From: Bog-532 sp963828445
Lineage (GTDB): Bacteria; Actinomycetota; Actinomycetes; Streptosporangiales; Streptosporangiaceae
Direction of reading: 5' to 3'
Length of the DNA stretch: 64,000 nucleotides
Assembly: GCA_963828445.1 (NCBI GenBank)
Contig: CAWHFP010000021.1
Coordinates: 310,001-374,000, forward strand
Made by a program: the position numbers and the translations under genes. Of the stretch, positions 1 through 9,275 are shown in pieces. The notes beneath the pieces are model-generated. The model had not been told where the DNA came from, made no database searches, and was given only the letters and a program-made list of their open reading frames with translations. Position 1 is the stretch's first letter; every line of letters begins with the position of its first letter.

Positions 1-366
1 GACCGGCACGCGCCCGGGCTCAACAACAGCCTGCCCGGGTACCAGTGGGGCGCCGGGCACGCCATGGAGCTGGCCTACCTGTGGCCGAGCTTCACCAACG
101 GCTTCTCGCTGTACGCCGAGCTGACCCCGGCCCAGTTGCAGCTGTCCCGGCAGATGATCGCCTACTGGGGCGCGTTCGTGCGCACCGGCGTGCCATCCGC
201 GCCCGGCTCACCGGGCTGGCCGCGCTACGCCGCGGGCGGCCCGGGCCACGGCCAACTGCTGTCGCTGCGGCCCGGGGACGCGACCCGGGTCATCGCGGGC
301 TCGGAGTTCGCGGCCGAGCACCAGTGCTCATTCTGGAACGGGCCCGGCCGGGGAGCCGAAGGCTAG
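1..366 (+). CDS. Carboxylesterase type B, C-terminal fragment (5' end outside window)
   Basis: The frame is open from base 1 to the TAG at 364-366 and gives about 121 residues. GAGHAMELAYLW near residue 20 matches the segment of type-B carboxylesterases (para-nitrobenzyl esterase family, alpha/beta hydrolase fold) that carries the catalytic His. It is followed by the typical terminal helix (LSRQMIAYWGAFVRTGVPS) and the short strand that ends this family. The nucleophile Ser and acid residue lie upstream of the window. The protein would hydrolyse carboxylic esters; the substrate cannot be inferred. It converges with der and the two stop codons overlap, with no room for a terminator. Confidence 0.85.
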   Translation, partial: DRHAPGLNNSLPGYQWGAGHAMELAYLWPSFTNGFSLYAELTPAQLQLSRQMIAYWGAFVRTGVPSAPGSPGWPRYAAGGPGHGQLLSLRPGDATRVIAGSEFAAEHQCSFWNGPGRGAEG

Positions 367-1878
367 CGGCGGGTGGCACTGCGGCCGCGGTTCCCGGCGC
401 CGCGGCCGCGCTTCTCCCGCAGCCGCATGGACACCTTGAGCGGGCTGCCGTCGAAGCCGAACTCCTCGCGGAGCTTGCGCTCCACGAACCGGCGGTAGGA
501 GGCCTCCAGGAACCCGGTGGTGAACAGGACCACGTGCGGGGGGCGGATACCAGCCTGGGTGGCGAACAGCACCTTGGGCTGGCGGCCGCCGCGCACTGGC
601 GGCGGGGTGGCCGCGATGAGCGCGTTCAGCCAGTTGTTGAGACGCCCGGTGGACACCCGGGTCTCCCAGCCGGCCAGGGCGGCCTCGATCGCCGGGACCA
701 GCCGCTCGACGTGCCGGCCGGTGGTGGCGGAGATGTTGACCCGGGGGGCCCAGCGGGCGTTGTACAGCTGCCGGTCGATCTCGCGCTCCAGGTAGTGGCG
801 ACGCTCCTCGTCGACCAGGTCCCACTTGTTGAACGCGATGACCAGCGCCCGGCCGGACTCGATGACCATGGAGATGATGCGCAGGTCCTGCTCGGTCAGG
901 GGCTCGCTGGCGTCGATCAGCACCACCGCGACCTCGGCCACCTCCAGCGCGCCGGCCGTGCGCAGCGCCGCGTAGTAGTCGGCGCCCTGGGTCTCCCGGA
1001 ACCGCCGCCGGATGCCGGCCGTGTCCACGAACCGCCAGGTCTTGCCGCCCAGCTCGATCAGCTCGTCGACCGGGTCGCGGGTCGTGCCGGCCACGTCGTC
1101 GACCAGGACCCGCTGCTCCCCGGCCAGCTTGTTGAGCAGGCTCGACTTGCCGACGTTGGGCTTGCCGAGCAGGGCCACCCGGCGGGGGCCGGACGGGGCG
1201 TTGCGGGGCTCCGGCGGGGCTTCGGGCAGCGCGTCCAGCACGGCGTCCAGCAGGTCACCGCTGGCTCGTCCGTGCAGCGCGCTGACCGGCCGGGGCTCAC
1301 CCAGGCCCAGCGACCACAGCGTGGACGCGGTCAGCTCGGTGGCGGCGTTGTCGACCTTGTTGGCCGCGACCACCACCGGCACCCCGGACCGGCGCAGCAC
1401 GTCGGCGACGGCGTCGTCGGCGTCGGTCGCGCCGACGGTGGCGTCCACCACGAAGAGCACGGCGTCCGCGGTGCTGGCCGCGATCCGGGCCTGCCCGGCG
1501 ATGCGGGCCGCCATCGAGCCGGTCCGCTCCTCGGACGGCTCCCAGCCGCCGGTGTCGACCAGGGTGAACTGGCGGCCGCGCCAGTTGGCGTCGTAGGCGA
1601 CCCGGTCGCGGGTGACACCGGGGGTGTCCTCGACCACGGCCAGGCGGCTGCCGAGGATCCGGTTGACCAGGGTCGACTTGCCCACGTTGGGCCGGCCGAC
1701 CACCGCCACCACCGGGCGGTCGGGCCGGACGCCCGTCGTCGTCGTCGAAGTCCTCGTCGTCGGGCTGGTAGTGCTCGTCCACGCCGGGCACGAACTCGTC
1801 CAGGCCCGGCACGAATTCCTCGTCCGGGCCGGCCCCGGTGAGCTCGTCGTCCGGGCGGCCCGGGTCGCCGGGGTTCAT
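363..1878 (-). CDS. der: Ribosome-assembly GTPase Der (EngA), one apparent +1 frameshift near 1732-1734
   Basis: Der is a double-domain GTPase needed for late 50S assembly. The first G domain starts at GRPNVGKST and the second at GKPNVGKSS. NKWDLVD is the second G4 motif, and a KH-like domain with a basic tail closes the protein. I place the start at ATG 1878, which overlaps the cmk stop as ATGA and opens an acidic N-terminal extension (rich in Asp/Glu) common in actinobacterial Der. That extension runs in a different frame from the G domain. Removing one G from the run at 1732-1734 fuses them into a 504-residue protein. A short alternative is GTG at 1712, which begins two residues before the P-loop strand and leaves no ribosome-binding site. 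Confidence 0.93.
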
Positions 1879-2626
1879 CGGGTGGTCCGGGCGGTGTCGG
1901 GCAGGCCGGCCCGGTCCTGGGCCAGGCCGACGATCATGGCGATGACGTCCTCGAGCCCGAACATGGTGGAGTCGATCTCCACCGCGTCGTCGGCCCGGGC
2001 CAGCTGACCCGAGTCCATCCGGTCGCGGCGGGCCTGGTCGGCCTGAGTAGTGCTGACGGTCACGGCCTGCTCGCGGGGCGACTCGGCGGTGCGGCGCTGG
2101 GCCCGCGCGTGCTCGCTGGCGGTGAGGTACACCTTGACCACGGCGTCCGGGGCGACCACGGTGCCGATGTCCCGGCCTTCGGCGACGATGCCGCGGCCCT
2201 CGGCCTGGGCCTGGGCGATGATCGCCCGCTGCTGGGCGATGAGCTGAGCCCGGACCTGGGGTACCCGGGCCACGGCGGAGACCGCGCCGGTGACCTCCTG
2301 GGTGCGGATGGCCGCGGACACGTCCTGGCCGTCGACGGTGACCCAGGGGCCGTCCGGGTCGGTGCCCACCTCGATGATGGGCCGTCCTCCCCGGCGGCCT
2401 CAGCCACCGCGCCGCCGTCGTCGACGGGGATGCCCCGGGCCTGAATCCACCAGGTCAGCGCCCGGTACATGGAGCCGGTGTCCAGGTAGCGGAGGCCGAG
2501 AGCGCGGGCCGCGCCGCGGGAGGCACTCGATTTACCCGATGCCGACGGGCCGTCGACGGCGATGACGATTCCGTGCCCCGCTGCAGTGTCACCTATTGGG
2601 CCGAGACTCCCGGCAGAAATACTCAC
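1875..2626 (-). CDS. cmk: Cytidylate kinase, one apparent -1 frameshift near 2379-2381
   Basis: CMP/dCMP kinase that feeds CDP/dCDP into nucleotide synthesis. The P-loop DGPSASGKSS lies about 25 residues from the GTG start at 2626, followed by the NMP-binding segment (YLDTGSMYRAL). The C-terminal half has GRDIGTVV and the lid region with repeated Arg. The halves are in different frames; adding one C to the run at 2379-2381 joins them as EDGPIIEVGTDP and gives 250 residues. tyrA ends 10 bases upstream and der follows with an ATGA overlap, so the three genes are probably co-transcribed. Confidence 0.92.
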
Positions 2627-2636
2627 ACGTCCCAGG

Positions 2637-3770
2637 TTACCGGCGTACCGGCCATCCGGCGTCCGCGAGCGCGGTAATCAGCGGGCCGGCCGCCTCCGGC
2701 CGGACCGACAGCTCGGCCACGCCGAGCGGGGCCCCGGGCGAGTGCTCGATGCCGACGTCCTCGACGTTGATCCCGGCCGCGGCGGCCGCCCCGAACAGCC
2801 GGGCCAGTTCGCCGGGCCGGTCGCTGATCACCACCTGGACGCCGGCGAAGGCCCGGGCCGGGCCCCCGTGCTTGCCGGGGATCCGGGCCACGCCCGCCCG
2901 CCCCTGGTCCAGCAGGCTGGTCAGCTGCTGGTGACCGCCGGGGTGGCCGGGGCTTTCATCGGTGAGGTCCTGGGCGGCGGTGGTCAGCTGGCGGGCCACC
3001 GCGGTCAGCACCTCGGCCACCGGCACCGCGTTGCCGGTGAGAATCTGCCGCCACAGCACGGTGTCACCGACCGCGATCCTGGTCGTGTCGCGCAGGCCCT
3101 GCCCGGCCAGCTCCAGCGCGTCGGCCGGCACCGCGGGCGCGGCCAGCTGCGCGGCCAGGGCCGCGGCCACCACGTGCGGGGCGTGTGAGATCAGCGCCAC
3201 CCAGCGGTCGTGAGTGACGGCGTCGGTGATCACCGGTTCGGCGCCGCAGGCCACGGCCAGCGCGGTGACCGCGGCGGCGGCGTCCGGGGCCGACTCCGGG
3301 GCCGGGCACAGCGCCCAGGTCCGGCCGAGGAACAGGTCGGCGCGGGCCGCCGCGGGCCCGGACCGTTCCCGGCCCGCCAGCGGGTGGCTGGGCACGTAGC
3401 GGGTGATGTCGCAGCCCGCGTCCCGGGCCTGAGCCAGCGGCTGGGCCTTGATGCTGGCCACGTCGGTGTAGCTGCGGGCCAGGCCGGCCCGCTGGGCCGC
3501 GGCCAGCACCGGGGCCACGCTGGCGGGCGGCACCGCGATCACGGCCACGTCGGCGGGCCCGCCGGGCGGGGCGGCCAGCGGCCCGGGCCCACCCCCGGCG
3601 GGCAGCACCCGGCCCGCGCCCAGCTCGGCGGCCAGGGTGGCGGCGGCCGGATCGGCGTCGGACAGCCAGACGTCGGCGCCGGCCCGCCGCAGGGCCAGGG
3701 CCACGGACGTCCCGATCAGGCCGGTGCCGACGACCACCACGGTCCGCGGCGGGGCCACCTCTGGGCTCAC
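2637..3770 (-). CDS. tyrA: Prephenate dehydrogenase with C-terminal ACT domain
   Basis: Converts prephenate to 4-hydroxyphenylpyruvate with NAD+ in tyrosine synthesis. The N-terminal Rossmann fold shows VVGTGLIGTS at about residues 13-22. DVASIKAQPL and PSHPLAGRERSG are typical of the TyrA catalytic core and contain its active-site His. Residues from about 300 (VISDRPGELARLFGAAAAAG) form an ACT domain, which usually binds tyrosine for feedback control. The GTG start at 3770 lies 10 bases after aroH, so the chorismate mutase and dehydrogenase steps are coupled genetically. Length, 377 residues, fits the actinobacterial form. Confidence 0.93.
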   Translation of the reverse strand: MSPEVAPPRTVVVVGTGLIGTSVALALRRAGADVWLSDADPAAATLAAELGAGRVLPAGGGPGPLAAPPGGPADVAVIAVPPASVAPVLAAAQRAGLARSYTDVASIKAQPLAQARDAGCDITRYVPSHPLAGRERSGPAAARADLFLGRTWALCPAPESAPDAAAAVTALAVACGAEPVITDAVTHDRWVALISHAPHVVAAALAAQLAAPAVPADALELAGQGLRDTTRIAVGDTVLWRQILTGNAVPVAEVLTAVARQLTTAAQDLTDESPGHPGGHQQLTSLLDQGRAGVARIPGKHGGPARAFAGVQVVISDRPGELARLFGAAAAAGINVEDVGIEHSPGAPLGVAELSVRPEAAGPLITALADAGWPVRR

Positions 3771-3780
3771 GGCGCGGCCC

Positions 3781-4143
3781 CTACTGGGCGATGTCCAGCC
3801 GGAGCGCGGCCGCGCCGCGCAGGTACACGTGCATGATCTCGCGGCGCGGGCGGGCGGTCTCCACGTGCATCATGAGCCGCACGACCCGGGGCAGCGCCCC
3901 CGGTACCGGGATCTCGGTGGCGCACATCAGCGGCACTTCACCAAAGCCGATCTTGCGCGCGGCCAGGGCGGGGAACTCCGCGGTCAGGTCGGGAGTGGCC
4001 GTGAACAGCACGCTGATGACATCGTCGGGGGTCAGGCCGTTGCGCGACATGACCTCGCTGACGAGTTCGGTGGTCCCTTCCAGGATCGCCGCCCGCTCGT
4101 CGGCGTCGACCTGCACCGCGCCCCGGATCGCTCTGACCGGCAC
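3781..4143 (-). CDS. aroH: Chorismate mutase, AroH type
   Basis: Rearranges chorismate to prephenate. At 120 residues it has the length and sequence of the trimeric AroH fold known from Bacillus subtilis, not the all-helical AroQ fold. PVRAIRGAVQVDADE at the N terminus and an Arg-rich loop near the C terminus (RVVRLMMHVETARPRREIMHVYL) hold the expected substrate-binding Arg residues and the Glu in the middle strand. The GTG start at 4143 is supported by a GAGGAGG ribosome-binding site about 7 bases upstream. It lies directly upstream of tyrA. Confidence 0.93.
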   Translation of the reverse strand: MPVRAIRGAVQVDADERAAILEGTTELVSEVMSRNGLTPDDVISVLFTATPDLTAEFPALAARKIGFGEVPLMCATEIPVPGALPRVVRLMMHVETARPRREIMHVYLRGAAALRLDIAQ

Positions 4144-4184
4144 GTTCCATCCTCCTCAGACCGTCCACGGTTAACCGCACCAGG

Positions 4185-5084
4185 CTATAGGCCTACCGCC
4201 GCGTAGAGCTCGCCGATCTCGGCCGTGGTCAGCTGGCGGACCGCGCCGGGCTTCAGCCGGCCGAGCCGGATCGGGCCCACATCGGTACGGACCAGCCGCC
4301 GCACCGGGTGCCCGGTGGCGTCCAGCATCCGGCGCACGATGTGCTTACGGCCCTCGTGCAGGGTGATCTCGACCATGGCCCGCTGGCCGGACCGGTCCAC
4401 CACCCGGAACCGGTCCGCGGTGGCCACGCCGTCGTCCAGTTCCACCCCGGTCATCAGCTGGCGGCCCAGATCCCTGGGGATCGGCCCGGCCACCTCGGCC
4501 AGGTAGGTCTTGAGCACGCCGTACCGCGGGTGGGCCAGCCGGTGGGCCAGCTCACCGTCGTTGGTCAGCAGCATCAGGCCTTCGGTGTCGTAGTCGAGCC
4601 GGCCCACGTGGAACAGCCGCTCGGCCCGGTCGCCCAGGTAGTCGGTGATGGTGGCCCGGCCCCGGTCGTCGGACATGGCCGTGAGCACGCCGGGCGGCTT
4701 GTTGAAGGCCAGGTAGACCAGGTCCTGCCGGGACGGGATGCGCTTGCCGTCGACCCGGATGACCTGGTGCTCGGGGTCGACCCGGGCGCCGAACCGGCGA
4801 ACGGTCTCCCCGTCCACCTCGACCCGGCCTTCGCCGATCAGTTCTTCGCAGTGGCGGCGGCTGCCGACGCCCGCCGCCGCCAGCACCTTCTGCAGCCGCA
4901 CCCCGCCGGGAACGTCGGTCAGGCTGTCCCGCTCCCCCGGCTCATCGGCCCAGTCGTCATCGTCGTCGAGGTCGTTGGCCAGCGAGGCCATTTCCCGCTC
5001 GGCGGGAGTCCGCGGCTGCGGCCGCGCCGACGGACGCGGACCGCGGCCCGCAGGCGGCCGCGGACCCCGGTCACGCGGGCTCAC
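4185..5084 (-). CDS. rluB: 23S rRNA pseudouridine synthase, RluB/RsuA family
   Basis: A basic, Pro/Arg-rich tail of about 30 residues and an acidic stretch (DLDDDDDWADE) precede an S4 RNA-binding domain (VRLQKVLAAAGVGSRRHCEELI). The RsuA/RluB catalytic domain follows, with GRLDYDTEGLMLLTNDG containing the catalytic Asp. The family isomerises a uridine in 23S (RluB) or 16S (RsuA) rRNA; context beside scpB favours RluB but the exact site cannot be read from the sequence. The GTG start at 5084 overlaps the end of scpB by 14 bases, as expected for translational coupling. Confidence 0.9.
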   Translation of the reverse strand: MSPRDRGPRPPAGRGPRPSARPQPRTPAEREMASLANDLDDDDDWADEPGERDSLTDVPGGVRLQKVLAAAGVGSRRHCEELIGEGRVEVDGETVRRFGARVDPEHQVIRVDGKRIPSRQDLVYLAFNKPPGVLTAMSDDRGRATITDYLGDRAERLFHVGRLDYDTEGLMLLTNDGELAHRLAHPRYGVLKTYLAEVAGPIPRDLGRQLMTGVELDDGVATADRFRVVDRSGQRAMVEITLHEGRKHIVRRMLDATGHPVRRLVRTDVGPIRLGRLKPGAVRQLTTAEIGELYAAVGL

Positions 5085-5730
5085 GGGCGATGTCCTCTCC
5101 GTCCACGACCTCGTCCATGTCGTCGGGCAGGAACGGGGCCAGGTCGGGCAGTTCCTCCAGGCTGGCCAGGCCGAGCCGTTCCAGGAAGTAGCTGGTGGTC
5201 CGGTACAGGATGGCCCCGGTCTCGGGATCGGTACCGGAGTCCTCGACCAGGCCGCGCAGGGTCAGCGTGCGCATCACACCGTCGCAGTTGACGCCGCGCA
5301 CCGCCGACACCCGGGCCCGGCTGACCGGCTGCCGGTAGGCCACCACGGCCAGGGTCTCCAGCGCGGCCTGGGTGAGCCGCACCTCCTGGCCCTCGCTGAC
5401 GAAGCGCTCGACCACCGGAGCGCACTCCTCGCGGGTGTAGAACCGCCAGCCGCCCGCGATCTCCCGCAGGTCGAAGCCGCGTTCTTCGGTGGTGTAGGCG
5501 GCCGCGGTGGCGTGCAGCAGCTCGGTGATCTCCCCGGTCGGGCGCTCCAGCACCTGGGCCAGCACGACCGCGGGCACCGGTTCGTCGGCGACCAGCAGGA
5601 TGGCCTCCAGACTGGCCCGCAGCCCGGGACCGTCAAGCTCGGCCGGCTCGGACGGCTCGGCCGCCAGGTCGGCGGGGTCGGCCGCCGGGTCGGCCGGGTC
5701 GCCGGCCGCTATTTGTTGGTATTCGTCCAT
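5071..5730 (-). CDS. scpB: Segregation and condensation protein ScpB
   Basis: Partner of ScpA and SMC in the bacterial condensin complex. After an Ala/Asp/Pro-rich N-terminal tail of about 30 residues come the two winged-helix domains of ScpB (LRASLEAILLVADEPVPA and RLTQAALETLAVVAYRQPVSRARVSAVRGV). The protein is 219 residues and ends with an acidic tail. Its ATG lies 3 bases after the scpA stop. The scpA-scpB-rluB arrangement is conserved in Actinobacteria. Confidence 0.94.
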   Translation of the reverse strand: MDEYQQIAAGDPADPAADPADLAAEPSEPAELDGPGLRASLEAILLVADEPVPAVVLAQVLERPTGEITELLHATAAAYTTEERGFDLREIAGGWRFYTREECAPVVERFVSEGQEVRLTQAALETLAVVAYRQPVSRARVSAVRGVNCDGVMRTLTLRGLVEDSGTDPETGAILYRTTSYFLERLGLASLEELPDLAPFLPDDMDEVVDGEDIAREPA

Positions 5731-5733
5731 GTC

Positions 5734-6621
5734 CTAGCTTGTTTCTGAGTCGTCAGCGATGATGCCCTCGTCGGCGTCGCGGGCCACGTCGTCGTCGCCG
5801 TCGTCGTTGGCCGCGTTCCACGTCACGTAGATGTCGCCGAGCGGCGTGACCTGCTCGAGCGCGATCCGGTCTTCCCGGTACAGCTCGAGCAGGGCCAGGA
5901 AGCTGGCCACGATCTCGTAGGTCGCCTCGCAGTCGGCGGTGAGCCGGCGGAAGCTGGCCCGGCCCAGCCGCCGCAGCCGCTGGGCCAGGAGCCGGGCCTG
6001 CTCGCGGACGCTGAGGAACGGGGCGTGGATGTGCTCGGTGGACACCGTGGGCGGGCGCCGCGGGGTCAGGACCCGGGCCGCGATCCGGGCAAATTCTACC
6101 GGCCCCAGGCCCAGCAGGACCTCGGGGAACAACTGGGCGAACCGCGGCTCCATCGGCACCCGGCGCGGGAACCGCCGGGACGCCACCGCCATCCGGGCCG
6201 CGAACACGCCGGTCACTTCCTTGTACGCGCGGTACTGGAGCAGCCGGGCGAACAGCAGGTCCCGGGCCTCGAGCAGGGCCAGGTCCTCCTCGTCCTCCAC
6301 CTCGCCGGACGGCAGCAGCCGGGCCGCCTTCAGGTCCAGCAGCGTCGCCGCCACGACCAGGAAGTAGCTGACCTGATCCAGGTCCCAGCCGCCGGAGCGG
6401 TCCCGGATGTAGGCGATGAACTCGTCGGTGACCTGGGACAGCGCCACCTCGGTGATGTCCAGCTTGTGCTTGGAGATCAGGCCCAGCAGCAGGTCGAACG
6501 GGCCCTCGAACACGTCCAGGTGCACCTGGAACTCGGACGAGGCCCCGGGCTGGCCGTCACCGGCCGGGCCGGACGGCTCGTCCAGGCCCAGGTCGGCCGT
6601 GATCTCAGCCGTGGTGGCCAC
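5734..6621 (-). CDS. scpA: Segregation and condensation protein ScpA (kleisin)
   Basis: Kleisin subunit that bridges the SMC head domains. FQVHLDVFEGPFDLLLGLISKHKLDI is the family's N-terminal helix bundle, and the C-terminal winged helix (FRRLTADCEATYEIVASFLALLELYRED) binds the other SMC head. The frame is open further upstream, but that part is only the antiphase reading of the neighbouring Gly/His-rich gene. I therefore start at GTG 6621 (GTG 6627 is equally possible), giving about 295 residues and a short overlap with that gene. An acidic tail (NDDGDDDVARDADEG) ends the protein. Confidence 0.92.
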   Translation of the reverse strand: MATTAEITADLGLDEPSGPAGDGQPGASSEFQVHLDVFEGPFDLLLGLISKHKLDITEVALSQVTDEFIAYIRDRSGGWDLDQVSYFLVVAATLLDLKAARLLPSGEVEDEEDLALLEARDLLFARLLQYRAYKEVTGVFAARMAVASRRFPRRVPMEPRFAQLFPEVLLGLGPVEFARIAARVLTPRRPPTVSTEHIHAPFLSVREQARLLAQRLRRLGRASFRRLTADCEATYEIVASFLALLELYREDRIALEQVTPLGDIYVTWNAANDDGDDDVARDADEGIIADDSETS

Positions 6622-6847
6622 CGCCACCCGAGAAGCCACCGCCGTGATGACCACCGCCGTAGCTGCCGTGGCCGGAACCGCCGTGGTGGCCGTGGTGGCC
6701 TTGGTGGCCGGACACGCCGCCACCGTCGTCGGCCGCGTCGCCGCCCTCGAAACGGTCCAGCCCGGCCCGGCGTCGCTGGGCGCGGCTGAGCGCGACCACC
6801 CCGCCGAACACCACGACCAGGATCACCAACACGATGAGGGTTCCCAC
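6605..6847 (-). CDS. Small single-pass membrane protein with Gly/His-rich tail
   Basis: An 80-residue protein with one N-terminal transmembrane helix (GTLIVLVILVVVFGGVVAL), then a basic stop-transfer stretch (SRAQRRRAGLDRF) and a tail rich in Gly and His with repeated GHHG/GGHH units. The GTG at 6847 follows an AGGAGG site at a 9-base spacing, which decides the start. The topology suggests N-out with a cytoplasmic tail. The function is unknown to me; clustered His could bind metal. The last 17-23 bases overlap the start of scpA in another frame, so it probably belongs to the parA-scpAB transcript. Confidence 0.75.
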   Translation of the reverse strand: MGTLIVLVILVVVFGGVVALSRAQRRRAGLDRFEGGDAADDGGGVSGHQGHHGHHGGSGHGSYGGGHHGGGFSGGGGHHG

Positions 6848-6849
6848 GT

Positions 6850-7290
6850 CTACATCCCTCCTGTCCAACCGCCGCGCACGTGCTCCCGTGAACTTAAGCT
6901 ATCCGGCACGACCGGTGCGCCATCCTCGCCGGAATCCACCGATATGGCCGGCCCGGCCGGCCCATCGGCCTGGTCCGGCTGGGCCGCGATGCGGAGCGCC
7001 AGCACGCTGGTCTCGCCGCGCGCGTCCAGGTCGGCCAGCAGCACCGCGATGGCCTCGCGGACCAGGCGGCCCCGGTCGGTGGTGATCCCGTACCGGCGCA
7101 GCGCCAGCCGGGCATGCTCCAGCTCGAACAGTTCATCGGCGGACAGGTAGACGGTGATCTTGTGCGTGTGCTGTTCCCGGCCACTGGCCGGACGGTAGGC
7201 CGCGATGTCCGGCCCGGGCGTCGCGGGGCGAAGCAGCTCCGCGATACCCGGAAGGCTTACCCTTCGCGACCGTCCCCTGCTTGCCGCCAC
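6850..7290 (-). CDS. Conserved ribbon-helix-helix-like protein downstream of parA
   Basis: A 146-residue protein whose core (KITVYLSADELFELEHARLALRR, then RGRLVREAIAVLLADLDARG) looks like a ribbon-helix-helix DNA-binding unit: a short strand followed by two helices. The flanks are low in complexity. The GTG at 7290 has GGAGG 10 bases upstream inside parA and overlaps the parA end by 34 bases. A gene of this kind sits between parA and scpA in many actinobacteria. A role beside ParA in segregation or autoregulation is inference from position only. Confidence 0.78.
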   Translation of the reverse strand: MAASRGRSRRVSLPGIAELLRPATPGPDIAAYRPASGREQHTHKITVYLSADELFELEHARLALRRYGITTDRGRLVREAIAVLLADLDARGETSVLALRIAAQPDQADGPAGPAISVDSGEDGAPVVPDSLSSREHVRGGWTGGM

Positions 7291-8144
7291 CGCTCCAGTA
7301 CCTCCTTGGCGAGTTCACGGTAGGAACTCGCCCCCATCGATCCGGAGTCGAACCGGGTGATGGGCTCCCCGGCAACGGTAGCGTCTGGGAAGCGGACGGT
7401 GCGGTTGATCACGGTGTGAAAGACCTTGTCGCCGAAGCCGTTCACGATGTTCGCCAGCACTTCACGGGTGTGCAAGGTCCGCGAATCGAACATTGTGGCC
7501 AAAACCCCGTCCACTTCCAACGACGGGTTAAGCCTTCGTGAAACCTTTTCGATGGTCTCCATCAGCAGGGCGACCCCGCGCATGGCGAAGTACTCGCACT
7601 CGAGCGGGATGAGCACGCCCGCGGCGCAGGCCAGTGCGTTGATGGTCAGCAGCCCCAGGGACGGCTGGCAGTCGATCATGATGACGTCGTACTCGGGGGC
7701 CACTTCCTCCAGCGCTCCGCCGAGGACGTACTCGCGGCCCACCTCGTGGACCAGCTGAACCTCGGCCCCGGAGAGGTCGATGTTGCTGGGCATCAGGTCC
7801 ATGCCCTGGACCGCGGTCTTGATCAGCACGTCGTGGGCGGTCGTGCCCCGCTCCATGAGCAGGTTGTAGACCGTGGCCTCGATGTCGTGCGGCTGGATGC
7901 CCAGACCCACCGACAGCGCGCCCTGCGGGTCGAAGTCGACCAGCAGGACCCGGCGGCCCTGCTCGGCCAGGGCCGCGCCCAGATTGATGGTGGTGGTGGT
8001 CTTGCCCACGCCGCCCTTCTGGTTGCAAACGGCGACGATCCGTGCCGGACCATGGCGGTCCAACGGCGGCGGGTCCGGAAAGGCCACGATCGGTCGTCCC
8101 GTGGGCCCTAGCTCGGCGGCCGCCTCTAGCGTGTGGGGTGCCAC
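7257..8144 (-). CDS. parA: ParA/Soj-type segregation ATPase
   Basis: Deviant Walker A motif KGGVGKTTTTINL at about residues 43-55, Walker A' (LLVDFDPQGALSVGLG) and Walker B (DVIMIDCQPSLGLLTINAL) place it in the ParA/Soj family. The N-terminal 35 residues are a family-variable tail. The GTG start at 8144 has a GGGAGG site 10 bases upstream. It is 295 residues long. It sits in the xerD-parA-scpAB group and is not paired with a parB, so it is probably the second ParA-like ATPase found in this place in Streptomyces, not the oriC-proximal ParA. Confidence 0.9.
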   Translation of the reverse strand: MAPHTLEAAAELGPTGRPIVAFPDPPPLDRHGPARIVAVCNQKGGVGKTTTTINLGAALAEQGRRVLLVDFDPQGALSVGLGIQPHDIEATVYNLLMERGTTAHDVLIKTAVQGMDLMPSNIDLSGAEVQLVHEVGREYVLGGALEEVAPEYDVIMIDCQPSLGLLTINALACAAGVLIPLECEYFAMRGVALLMETIEKVSRRLNPSLEVDGVLATMFDSRTLHTREVLANIVNGFGDKVFHTVINRTVRFPDATVAGEPITRFDSGSMGASSYRELAKEVLERWRQAGDGREG

Positions 8145-8290
8145 AAGCGCTGAACCTCCCGGGTGGACGTTTCTTCCTCCACTGAGTCTCGGACTCTAGG
8201 GCCTCCGGTTGGCGAGGTTCAAGCTGACGCGCCGCGAAGCACCGGAATTGAGATGAATGGCCCGGACAGGGTCGGCTGATTGGCTCGCCG

Positions 8291-8335
8291 CTCAGCCCAG
8301 GGCCAGCTCACCCAGGGCCAACTCAGCCCAGGGCC
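8291..8335. repeat. Three tandem ~15-bp repeats over the xerD stop codon
   Basis: CTCAGCCCAGGGCCAG, CTCACCCAGGGCCAA and CTCAGCCCAGGGCC follow each other without a gap. The last copy contains the end of the xerD reading frame, so the repeat has grown or shrunk across the gene boundary. Read on the minus strand each copy carries a TGA in one frame. Likely replication slippage; no function is evident. Confidence 0.6.
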
Positions 8336-9269
8336 CGGGGGTGCGCGGCCGCGTAGACCTCACGCAATTTCTCCACCGTGACCAGCGTATATACCTGGGT
8401 GGTGGTGACCGACGCGTGCCCCAGCAGCTCCTGCACCACCCGGATGTCGGCGCCACCGTCGAGCAGGTGGGTGGCGAACGAGTGCCGCAGGGTGTGCGGG
8501 GAAACCCCGGGCACCCCGGCCCGCTCGGCGGCGGCCCGGAGCACACCCCAGGCCCCCTGGCGGGTCAGGCGGCCGCCGCGGGTGTTGAGGAACAGCGCGG
8601 GCGCGACCGAGCGGCTGGCCCCCGCGGCCAGGGCGGGCCGGCCCCGGACCAGATAGGCGTCCAGGGCCGCGGCCGCGTAGCGGCCGAGCGGCACCACCCG
8701 CTGCTTGCCGCCCTTGCCGTCCAGCAGCACGGCCGGATCACCGTCCAGGGCCAGGTCGTCCACGTCCAGGCCGGTGGCCTCGGAGATGCGGGCCCCGGTG
8801 GCGTAGAGGAACTCCAGCAGGGCCCGGTCCCGGAGCGATCGCGGCTCGCCCGCTCCCGGGCCCGCCGCGTCCAGCACCCGTTCGACCTCGGTGATGGAGA
8901 TGGCCTTGGGCAGCCGCCGCGGCGGCGCGGGCGGCGGCACCGGCCGGGCCGGGTCGGTGCCGGTCAGGCCCTGGGCGCAGAGATAAGCGTGCAGCCCGCG
9001 GACCGCGGCCATGGCCCGGCCCGCGGAGCTGGCGGCCAGCGGCGGATGATCGTCATCGCCCTCCCGCAGCCGGGCCAGGTAGGACGCCACATCGGCGTTG
9101 GTCACCTGAGCCAGGTCGGTCCGGCCGGTGGCCGCCAGCACGCCGGCGTACCGGGTCAGGTCCCGGCGGTACGACGCCAGCGTGTTGGCGGCCAGGCCGC
9201 GTTCGACCAGCAGATGGTCCAGGTAGCCGCCGATGGCGGTGGTAAGCCCGGGGCCGACCTGGCCACCAT
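8323..9269 (-). CDS. xerD: Site-specific tyrosine recombinase XerD, apparent -1 frameshift at the 5' end (9247-9249)
   Basis: Chromosome-dimer resolution recombinase. The N-terminal SAM-like core-binding domain (YLDHLLVERGLAANTLASYRRDL) is followed by the catalytic domain with the full RKHRHY set: Arg in ATGARISE, Lys in DGKGGKQRVV, HTLRH in the segment PHTLRHSFATHLL, His in LLGHASVTTTQ and the nucleophile Tyr in QVYT. The XerD frame has no ATG, GTG or TTG between the ald stop and the first helix. ATG 9269 lies 6 bases after ald but is out of frame. One added G in the run at 9247-9249 joins it and gives 315 residues starting MVARSAPGL. ParA, ScpAB and XerD together form a segregation neighbourhood. 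Confidence 0.9.
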
Positions 9270-9275
9270 CCTGGC

